Source: Paracoccus sphaerophysae (GTDB taxonomy: Bacteria; Pseudomonadota; Alphaproteobacteria; Rhodobacterales; Rhodobacteraceae). From it: 54,882 nt of DNA. The stretch lies in assembly GCF_000763805.1 (NCBI RefSeq), contig NZ_JRKS01000017.1:1-54882 (forward strand), read 5' to 3'. Positions within the stretch are counted from its first letter, which is position 1, and the number at the start of each line of letters is the position of its first letter. Positions 1-7,101 of the stretch are shown piece by piece. The notes beneath the pieces were generated by a model. That model did no database searches, was not told where the DNA came from, and worked only from the letters and a program-made list of their open reading frames with translations. The position numbers and the translations under genes are program-made.

Positions 1-3000
1 CGCCCACCCTGCCCGCGCCCGATCCGGCCGTGCTGTCGCGGCTGGACGAGGCCATCGCCACCAGCTTCGGCGATGCCGACCGCATCGTCGTCAAGGACCC
101 GCGCCTGTCGCTGACCCTGCCGCTGTGGCGGGCCTGGGCCGACGCCCGGGGCGCGAAGGCGGTCGTCGTCATCGCCCTGCGCGACCCGCGCGAGGTTGCC
201 CATTCGCTGGACCGGCGCGACGGCATGGCCGCCGATGCCGCGATGCTGTCCTGGATCGCGCACACGCTCGGCTCGGTCGAGCACAGCGAGGGCTTGCCGC
301 GGCAGATCGTGGTGTTTCCCGACTGGATGCAGGCCCCGGCCCGCACGCTCGAGGCGATTGCGGCGCTGGACGGAAGCAGCGTGCCGCCGGACGCCCGCCG
401 TCTGGCCGACGCGGCCTTCATCCCCGGCGCCGTCCACGGCCGCGGCAGCACCTCCGCCGCCGAGGGCCCGATCGAGGCGCTGGCGATGGAGCTGTTCACC
501 ACCCTGCGCACCGCCGCCAATGCCGGCCGCGTCCCGCCGGCCGCCGACCTGGCGGGCTTTCGCAAGCGCCTTGACGCGCTGTCGGCGGCGGCGCGCGGGG
601 TCGAGGCCGTCCACGCCACCCGGCACCGCGACGACCACGACCGCATCGCGGCGCTGGACGCCCGCCGCGTCCAACTGGAGACCGACGTCGCCGACCGCCT
701 GGCCGACTGCCGCGCGCTGGCCGACCGGATCACCGCGACCGAGGCGCAGCGCGACACCGCCGCGGCCGAGTTCCTCCGCCGGCTGACCGAAACCGAACGC
801 CAGCGCGACGAGGGCCTTGCCGCCGCACAGCGCCGCGCCGCCGAGGCCGAGGCGCAGCGCGACGCGGGCATGGAATCCGCGCAGCGCCGCATCGCCGACA
901 CCGAGGCGCAGCGCGACGAGGCCGTCGCCTCCTTCTCGCGCCGGCTGGCTGCAACCGAGGCGCAGCGCGACGAGGCCGCGGCCGCCGCGCAGCGCTACGG
1001 CGCCCAGGCCGACGCCCTGCGGGCGCTGCTGGCCGACACCGAGGCGCAACGCGACGAGGCCGCCGCCTCCTTCTCGCGCCGGCTGGCTGCAACCGAGGCG
1101 GAGCGCGACGAGGCCGCGGCCGCCGCGCAGCGGCACGGCGCCCAGGCCGACGCCCTGAAGGCGCTGCTGGCCGACATCGAGGCGCAACGCGACGAGGCCG
1201 CCGCCTCCTTCTCGCGCCGGCTGGCTGCAACCGAGGCGGAGCGCGACGAGGCAGCGGCCGCCGCGCAGCGCCACGGCGCCCAGGCCGACGCCCTGAAGGC
1301 GCTGCTGGCCGACACCGAGGCGCAACGCGACGAGGCCGCCGCCTCCTTCTCGCGCCGGCTGGCTGCAACCGAGGCGGAGCGCGACGAGGCCGCGGCCGCC
1401 GCGCAGCGCCACGGCGCCCAGGCCGACGCCCTGCAGGCGCTGCTGGCCGCGACCGAGACGCAGCGCGACGAGATGGCCGATCTGGCCGATGATCGCTGGC
1501 AGGTGATATGCGCGCTGCAGGACGAACTTGCCCACGCCACCGCACATATCGAGGCCAGCGACCGCGCGCTGGCCGAGGCCACACGCTGGCTGGAAAAGGA
1601 ACGCATGACCGTGCTGAAACCGATCTATCGCCGGCTCTACCGGTGGGGCGGGCGCACCTTGCGGTCGGTGGTCCCCGCCCCGGTGGTCGAACGGATCAAG
1701 CGCCGGCTGCCGGTCCCGGGCGGCATCCCCCGCGGGCTCGCCTTCACGCCGCTGGCGGCCGATGCGGCCCCGGCGCACCGCTATGCCGAGGTGCCCGCGC
1801 GGACCGGCGACAAGCCCGACATCTTCGTGATGTCGATCATCGGCTGGGATTTCCGCACCCAGCGCCCGCAGCATTTGGCGACCCAGATGGCCGCGGCGGG
1901 ACACCGGGTGTTCTACCTGGAAATGGAACAGAACCTGGGCGAGGGTACCGCCCGCGACGTCGCGCCCGGCGTGCAGGTGATCCGCCTGCCGAACCGCGGC
2001 ATGCGCGGCCTCGCGGCCTATACCGGCGTCCCGACGCCGCGGCAGGCGCAGGCCTGGGTCGACCATTTCCACGCCCTGACCGACGCGGTCGGCGCCTCGC
2101 CGGTCAGCCACGTGGTGATCGAACACCCCTACTGGTGGCACCTCGCCCGGCACCTGTCGCCCGAATATCAGGTCACCTTCGACTGCATGGACGACATCGG
2201 CGGGTTTTCGAACACCGAGGCGCATGTCCTTGAAACCGAAATGGACATGATCGCGCGGGCCGACAAGATGGTGGTCAGCTCGCAGTATCTGTACGACAAG
2301 TTCGCCCCGATGCGCGACGTGGTCATGGTCCGTAACGGCACCGATGTCAGCCACTTCATCCGCGACCCCGAGGATGAGCCCGCCCCCGGCTGGCTGGCCG
2401 GCAAGCTGAAGCCGGGCACGATCCGGGTCGGCTATGTCGGCGCGATCGCCGAATGGTTCGACACCGACCTGCTGGAACGCGTCGCCCGCGACAACCCGGA
2501 TTTCGACATCCACCTGTGCGGCGCCGTCACCGCCGAGCCGCCGCTGCGTCTGGGCAAGCTGGCCAACGTGACGCTGCACGGCGAGATCCCCTATCGGGAC
2601 GTGCCGGCCTTCCACAAGCAGATGGACGTCCTCATCATCCCGTTCCAGCTGCTGCCGATCATCAAGGCCTGCGACCCGGTCAAGTTCTATGAATATTCGG
2701 GGGTGATGCGGCCCACCGTCTCGACCTCGCTGCCGGAACTGGACCGTGCGGGGGACCTGGTGTTCCGCGCCGACGATCCCGCGGCCTTCGCCGCCCAGAT
2801 CCGCCGCGCCGCGCCACTGGCGCGCGACGCCGCCTTCGGGCAGCAGCTGCGCCGGTATGCGCTGGACAACGCGTGGAGCTATCGCGCCGCCGACATGCTG
2901 GCGGAGATGGAGCGTGAACCCAGGCTGTCCGTCGTCGTGCTGCATTACGGCGCGGACACCGACATGACCCTGGCCACGCTGCACGCGATGCTGGGCCGCG

Positions 3001-3713
3001 GCGAGGTCTATCCGAATCTCGAGGTGGTGCTGGTCGACAACGGCTCGACCCCGGCGGTGCTCGAGGTGCTGCGCGCCCGCGCCGCCGCCGATCCGCGCAT
3101 CGTGCTGGTCGAGAACGGCGAAAACTTGGGCTTCGCGCGGGGCAACAACCGCGGCATCGCGGCGGCCTCGGGCGACTACGTGCTGCTGCTCAACAACGAC
3201 ACCTTCCTCGCCCCCGGCGCGCTGCTGGCGATGGTCCGCCACCTGCAGCGCAACCCCGAGATCGGCATCGTCGGCCCGATGACCAACAACATCGGCAACG
3301 AGGCGCGGATCGAGATCGCCTATGCCGACATGGACGGCATGGCCCGCGCCGCCCGCGCGCTGGCAACCGGCCATCGCGGCCAGTGGTCGCCGATCCCCGT
3401 CTGCGCCTATTTCTGCGCCATGTTCCGCCGCGCCGACCTGGACCGGCTGGGCGATCTGCCCGAAATCTATGGCCGCGGCATGTTCGAGGATGATGACCAC
3501 TGCGCGACCTTCCGCGCCGCCGGCCTGCAGACGGCGCTGGCCGAGGACGCTTTCTGCCACCACCACCTGTCGGCCAGTTTCGACGCCCTGCCCTCGGGCG
3601 AGAAACAGGCGCTGTTCGACCGCAACAAGGCGATCTATGAGGACCGCTGGGGGGCGTGGGTGCCGCACCGATACCGCGAGACCCGACCCGAGCCGACGCT
3701 GAGGCGCGGTTGA
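1..3713 (+). CDS. Multidomain sulfotransferase-like / coiled-coil / GT4-like / GT2 glycosyltransferase (5' end outside window)
   Basis: The reading frame is open from the left edge, so the true start lies upstream; at least 1,236 residues are present. Four parts can be seen. (1) A sulfotransferase-like N-terminal part (to about nt 600) with KDPRLSLTLPLW and RDPREVAHSL, resembling the PAPS-binding part of bacterial sulfotransferases. (2) A long charged Ala/Arg/Glu coiled coil (about nt 610-1610) built partly from four near-identical 46-residue repeats. (3) A GT4-like glycosyltransferase part (about nt 1812-2880) with GWDFRTQRPQHLA and a C-terminal KFYEYSGVMRPTV segment. (4) A GT2 part from about nt 2922, with VLVDNGSTP, LGFARGNNRG and LLNNDTF. 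It probably builds or decorates a surface polysaccharide at the membrane; the sugars are unknown. The next gene starts 17 bp after the stop. The domain calls are strong; the assembly as one polypeptide is direct from the frame. Confidence 0.85.
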   Translation, partial: PTLPAPDPAVLSRLDEAIATSFGDADRIVVKDPRLSLTLPLWRAWADARGAKAVVVIALRDPREVAHSLDRRDGMAADAAMLSWIAHTLGSVEHSEGLPRQIVVFPDWMQAPARTLEAIAALDGSSVPPDARRLADAAFIPGAVHGRGSTSAAEGPIEALAMELFTTLRTAANAGRVPPAADLAGFRKRLDALSAAARGVEAVHATRHRDDHDRIAALDARRVQLETDVADRLADCRALADRITATEAQRDTAAAEFLRRLTETERQRDEGLAAAQRRAAEAEAQRDAGMESAQRRIADTEAQRDEAVASFSRRLAATEAQRDEAAAAAQRYGAQADALRALLADTEAQRDEAAASFSRRLAATEAERDEAAAAAQRHGAQADALKALLADIEAQRDEAAASFSRRLAATEAERDEAAAAAQRHGAQADALKALLADTEAQRDEAAASFSRRLAATEAERDEAAAAAQRHGAQADALQALLAATETQRDEMADLADDRWQVICALQDELAHATAHIEASDRALAEATRWLEKERMTVLKPIYRRLYRWGGRTLRSVVPAPVVERIKRRLPVPGGIPRGLAFTPLAADAAPAHRYAEVPARTGDKPDIFVMSIIGWDFRTQRPQHLATQMAAAGHRVFYLEMEQNLGEGTARDVAPGVQVIRLPNRGMRGLAAYTGVPTPRQAQAWVDHFHALTDAVGASPVSHVVIEHPYWWHLARHLSPEYQVTFDCMDDIGGFSNTEAHVLETEMDMIARADKMVVSSQYLYDKFAPMRDVVMVRNGTDVSHFIRDPEDEPAPGWLAGKLKPGTIRVGYVGAIAEWFDTDLLERVARDNPDFDIHLCGAVTAEPPLRLGKLANVTLHGEIPYRDVPAFHKQMDVLIIPFQLLPIIKACDPVKFYEYSGVMRPTVSTSLPELDRAGDLVFRADDPAAFAAQIRRAAPLARDAAFGQQLRRYALDNAWSYRAADMLAEMEREPRLSVVVLHYGADTDMTLATLHAMLGRGEVYPNLEVVLVDNGSTPAVLEVLRARAAADPRIVLVENGENLGFARGNNRGIAAASGDYVLLLNNDTFLAPGALLAMVRHLQRNPEIGIVGPMTNNIGNEARIEIAYADMDGMARAARALATGHRGQWSPIPVCAYFCAMFRRADLDRLGDLPEIYGRGMFEDDDHCATFRAAGLQTALAEDAFCHHHLSASFDALPSGEKQALFDRNKAIYEDRWGAWVPHRYRETRPEPTLRRG
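903..1454 (+). repeat. Four tandem 138-bp in-frame repeats in the coiled-coil coding region
   Basis: Copies lie at about 903-1040, 1041-1178, 1179-1316 and 1317-1454. The landmark GCGCTGCTGG recurs at 1023, 1161, 1299 and 1437, exactly 138 bp apart. Each copy encodes 46 residues, with EAQRDEAAASFSRRLAATEA followed by a second Ala/Glu/Arg-rich heptad block. Copies two to four are almost identical at DNA level, which suggests recent duplication and possible length variation between strains. Confidence 0.95.
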
Positions 3714-3730
3714 CAGAAAGGATCGGGCCG

Positions 3731-4606
3731 ATGCGGACCGTTATCGTGCATTACCATATCTACAAGAACGCGGGGACGTCGTTCGACCACGTGCTGCAGC
3801 ACAATTTCGGCGACCGCGTCGAATTGTTCGACGGCCCCTATCCGTTCTTCACCATCGACCAGGAACAGCTGGACCGCATCATCCAGCGGCGCCCGGCGGC
3901 GGTGGCGTTCTCGTCCCACCAGGTCATCCTGCCGGCGCCCAGCTCGCTGGACTACCGGACCCTGTCGGCGATCTTCGTGCGCAACCCGTTCCTGCGCATC
4001 GCCTCGATCTATCGCTTCAAGCGCGGGCCCGAGACGGTCGACGGCGTCCCGATCGGTCTGCTGCCGGCCGAGGACCGCGTTCCGGCGCTGGAGCTGGCCG
4101 GCCTGGCGCCGGAACTGGCCTATCACATCGACACGACCGCCACAGCCGAGGCCGCCCGCGGGCATGATTTCGCGGGCTGGGTGGAACATTGCCTGACGAC
4201 TCCGGCCGAGGCGGTGCATGTCTCGAACGCCCAGACCCGGTTCTTTGCCAGCGTCCACCGCCAGCGCCCGCTGATCCGACGCTCGGTCGCGGGGCTGGTC
4301 TATGACCTCGCCGCCGCCTTCCGCAACCTGTCCGCGATCGAGCTGCTTGGCCGGACCGAGCATTTCGAAACCGACGTCGCGCGCTTTGCCGACATCCTGG
4401 CGGATCACGGCATCACCCTGGCCCTGCCCGAGGACACCCGCAAGAACGTGACCCAGCACCACGAAAACACCATCTCCGAGCGGGTCGAGGCGCTGCTGGC
4501 GCCGCTGCCCGCCCCGCTGCGCGAGCGGCTGCAGGCGGCCAACGTGCAGGACGTGGCGCTGTATGACCGCGCCTGCCAGCTGATCGAACGGGACCACCGG
4601 ATATGA
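3731..4606 (+). CDS. Sulfotransferase family protein (Sulfotransfer_2-like)
   Basis: Predicted 291-residue cytoplasmic or membrane-associated sulfotransferase moving sulfate from PAPS to a glycan. The N-terminus HYHIYKNAGTSFDHVLQ matches the 5'-phosphosulfate-binding loop of carbohydrate sulfotransferases, and FVRNPFLRIASIYRF matches the 3'-phosphate-binding strand and helix. I chose the ATG at 3731 because AAAGGA sits about 9 bp upstream and the conserved loop begins straight after it; an in-frame start at 3656 would overlap the upstream gene and add 25 unconserved residues. The stop overlaps the wecB start (ATGA), so the two are translationally coupled, which fits a surface-glycan operon. 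The acceptor is not predictable. Confidence 0.8.
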   Translation: MRTVIVHYHIYKNAGTSFDHVLQHNFGDRVELFDGPYPFFTIDQEQLDRIIQRRPAAVAFSSHQVILPAPSSLDYRTLSAIFVRNPFLRIASIYRFKRGPETVDGVPIGLLPAEDRVPALELAGLAPELAYHIDTTATAEAARGHDFAGWVEHCLTTPAEAVHVSNAQTRFFASVHRQRPLIRRSVAGLVYDLAAAFRNLSAIELLGRTEHFETDVARFADILADHGITLALPEDTRKNVTQHHENTISERVEALLAPLPAPLRERLQAANVQDVALYDRACQLIERDHRI

Positions 4607-5706
4607 CACGCAAGACCGTTCTCGTCACCGTCGGCACCCGCCCCGAGGCGATCAAGATGGCCCCGGTGATCCGGGCGCTGCAGGCCGATCCCGACCTGGA
4701 CTGCCGGGTGCTGGCCACCGCCCAGCACCGCCAGATGCTGGACCAGGTGCTGGCGGTCTTCGGCATCACCCCCGACATCGACCTGGACATCATGCAGCCC
4801 GGCCAGACCCTGTCCGGGCTGACAGGCCGTCTGCTGATCCGGCTGGAGGAGGTGCTCGCGGCCGAAAGACCCGCCGCGATCCTGGCCCAGGGCGACACCA
4901 CGACCGTGCTCGCGACGGCGCTGGCGGCGTTCTATGACCGCATCCCGCTGGGTCATGTCGAGGCCGGGCTGCGCACCGGCGACATCACCAACCCCTTCCC
5001 CGAGGAGATGAACCGCGTCGTCGCCAGCCACCTGACCCGCTGGCACTTCGCGCCGACGCAGCTCGCGGCCGACCGGCTGCTGGCCGAGGGCTATGCCCCG
5101 GACAGCGTCCAGGTGACCGGCAACACCGTCATCGACGCGCTGCACCACGTCGCGGCGATGAACCCCGACACCGGGCTGGACCTCGATCCCGGCAAGCGGC
5201 TGCTGCTGGTGACGCTGCACCGGCGCGAAAACTTCGGCGCCCCCCTGGCCCGCATCTGCGACGCGCTGGAGCGGCTGATGGCCGACAACCCCGACCTGCA
5301 GATGGTGCTGCCGGTGCACCACAATCCCAACGTGCGGGGCGTGGTGAACGCCCGCTTCGGGGGCGCCGACCGGGTGATCCTGTGCGAGCCGCTGGACTAT
5401 ACCGCCTTCGTCGGCGCGATGAGCCGCGCGACGCTGATCATGTCGGATTCCGGCGGCGTGCAGGAAGAGGCCCCTGCCCTCGGCAAGCCCGTCCTGGTGC
5501 TGCGCGAGACGACCGAGCGTCCCGAGGCGGTGACCGCCGGCGTCACCCGGCTGGTCGGCACCCAGACCGAGCCGATCCGTGCCGCGGCGCAGGAATTGCT
5601 GGACGATCCGGCCGCCTATGCGGCGATGGCGCGGCGGGAATCGCCCTATGGCGACGGCAAGGCGGCTGGCCGCATCGTGCAGACTCTGCGCCGCGACCTG
5701 CTGTAA
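4603..5706 (+). CDS. wecB: UDP-N-acetylglucosamine 2-epimerase (non-hydrolysing)
   Basis: Interconverts UDP-GlcNAc and UDP-ManNAc in the cytoplasm, supplying ManNAc-type sugars for surface polysaccharide. The 367 residues match the usual family length (about 370). Diagnostic motifs are VTVGTRPEAIKMAPVIRAL at the N-terminus, GHVEAGLRTGD and PFPEEMNR around the active site, and SDSGGVQEEAPALGKPVLV plus RETTERPE near the C-terminus, which bind the UDP part. It overlaps the sulfotransferase stop by 4 bp and ends the three-gene glycan cluster; 70 bp separate it from the next gene. The call is secure; the downstream polysaccharide is unknown. Confidence 0.95.
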   Translation: MTRKTVLVTVGTRPEAIKMAPVIRALQADPDLDCRVLATAQHRQMLDQVLAVFGITPDIDLDIMQPGQTLSGLTGRLLIRLEEVLAAERPAAILAQGDTTTVLATALAAFYDRIPLGHVEAGLRTGDITNPFPEEMNRVVASHLTRWHFAPTQLAADRLLAEGYAPDSVQVTGNTVIDALHHVAAMNPDTGLDLDPGKRLLLVTLHRRENFGAPLARICDALERLMADNPDLQMVLPVHHNPNVRGVVNARFGGADRVILCEPLDYTAFVGAMSRATLIMSDSGGVQEEAPALGKPVLVLRETTERPEAVTAGVTRLVGTQTEPIRAAAQELLDDPAAYAAMARRESPYGDGKAAGRIVQTLRRDLL

Positions 5707-5776
5707 CCACCCCTCTCCCGCCGGGCCGGTCCCGGTTTCGCTTTCGTCGCCGGGCGTGCTTCGCTAGGTTGGGGGC

Positions 5777-6496
5777 ATGGACGATCTCGCCCATCCCCCG
5801 GCCCCGACGCCCGCGCCCCATCTGCCCCCGCCGCGCGGGTTCTGGCAGCGCATCGGCGATCGGCTGGCGGCGCTGATCGGCCGGCCGCGGGCGGCGGCGC
5901 CCCCCGAACGCTCGGTCGCCTTCACCATCGCCGTCATCGCGCTGGGGGCCAAGCTCGCCAAGGCCGACGGCCGTGTCGCGCGGGAAGAGGTCGCGGCCTT
6001 CCGCCGCATCTTCAAGATTCCGCGGACCGAGGAACGCCACGCCGCCCATGTCTTCGACCTCGCCCGGCGCGACGTGGCGGGGTTCGACCTGTGGGCGCAT
6101 CGGATCGCGGCGCTGTTTCCGCCCGACGACCCGGTGCTGGTCGACGTGCTGGACGGGCTGCACGTGATCGCCGTCGCCGACGGCGCCGGGCTGCATGAAA
6201 ACGAGGTCATATTCCTCGACGAGGTCGCCCGCATCTTCGGCATCCCCGCCGATCAGGTGGCCGCGATCCGCGCCAGCCGGACGCCGGCCACCGGCTGCCC
6301 GCCCTGCGAGGTGCTGGGCATCCCCCCCGGAACGCCGCTGCCGCAGGCGCGGGCGCGCTATCGCGACCTGATCCGCGAACACCACCCCGACCGCGCCCAG
6401 GCCCACGGCCTGCCGCCCGAGGCGGTGCGCCTGGCCGAATCCCGCACCCGCGCGATCAACGCCGCCTGGGCCAGCTATCGCGCAAACCACCTGTAG
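5777..6496 (+). CDS. TerB-like / DnaJ co-chaperone (DjlA-type)
   Basis: 239 residues. The middle (about 45-170) is a TerB-like helical domain with acidic metal-binding-type segments such as KLAKADGRVAREE and VIAVADGAGLHENE. The C-terminus (about 178-239) is a J-domain with the essential HPD tripeptide in REHHPDRAQAHG, so it should stimulate DnaK ATPase. E. coli DjlA has the same TerB-plus-J order with an N-terminal membrane anchor; here residues 1-40 are Pro/Arg-rich and show no clear transmembrane helix, so it may be soluble. It stands alone between wecB and the small exported protein. The client is unknown. Confidence 0.85.
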   Translation: MDDLAHPPAPTPAPHLPPPRGFWQRIGDRLAALIGRPRAAAPPERSVAFTIAVIALGAKLAKADGRVAREEVAAFRRIFKIPRTEERHAAHVFDLARRDVAGFDLWAHRIAALFPPDDPVLVDVLDGLHVIAVADGAGLHENEVIFLDEVARIFGIPADQVAAIRASRTPATGCPPCEVLGIPPGTPLPQARARYRDLIREHHPDRAQAHGLPPEAVRLAESRTRAINAAWASYRANHL

Positions 6497-6591
6497 AGGT
6501 GACCCCCTGAGATCAGCGGCGGGGAACTGCCGGCGGCCAAAGCCGGTTCTGAGGGGACGGGTGTTTTGCCCCTTTCCGGAAAGGCTGACCG

Positions 6592-7098
6592 ATGAGCCGC
6601 CACGCTATCCTGACCGCCCTGTTCTTGGCCGCCGCGGGTGCCATCCCGGCGCTGGCCCAGACCGCGGCCCCGTTCGACATGCCCAGGGCCGACGAGGCCC
6701 CGCCCGCGACCGGCGGCACCGGAGGCGATCCCTTCCGCTTTCCCGATCGCGCGCCGTCGAGCGAAAACAATCCATTGGACGAACTTCTGAACAACATGCT
6801 TGAACGTGCGCAGCCGCATCTCGAGGGTCTGGCGCGCGACATGGGTGGGCTGTTCGATGAATACGCGCCGGTCCTGGAAGAACTGGGCAACCTGATGGAC
6901 GACATCGGCAATTACGAGATGCCGCCCGAGCGCCTCGCCAATGGCGACATCCTGATCCGCCGCAAGGCCGGGGCCCCGCCGCCCCCGCCGCTGGAACAGT
7001 TGCCGAACTTCGTCCCTAAGGGCGACGGTACCCAGCCGCCCGCCCAGCCCGCAGCGCCCGTCGTCACCGCGCCGGACGGCTCGCAGATCGAACTGTGA
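6592..7098 (+). CDS. Small exported Pro-rich protein of unknown function
   Basis: 168 residues. The first 22 form a clear Sec signal peptide (LTALFLAAAGAIPALAQ, cleavage after ALA). The mature part has an acidic amphipathic middle (LLNNMLERAQPHLEGLARDM, then EYAPVLEELGNLMDDIGNYE), an ILIRRKAGAPPPPP segment and a disordered Pro/Ala tail. I recall similar small periplasmic proteins in Rhodobacteraceae, sometimes labelled AAA+ ATPase, but no Walker motif is visible, so that label should not be copied. The RBS GGAAAGG sits about 9 bp before the ATG. It converges with the exonuclease-fusion gene, 3 bp away. Function unknown. Confidence 0.8.
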   Translation: MSRHAILTALFLAAAGAIPALAQTAAPFDMPRADEAPPATGGTGGDPFRFPDRAPSSENNPLDELLNNMLERAQPHLEGLARDMGGLFDEYAPVLEELGNLMDDIGNYEMPPERLANGDILIRRKAGAPPPPPLEQLPNFVPKGDGTQPPAQPAAPVVTAPDGSQIEL

Positions 7099-7101
7099 CG
7101 C

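Noticed and set aside
6592..7098. AAA+ ATPase label for the small exported protein
   Set aside because: 168 residues with a signal peptide and no Walker A or B motif.
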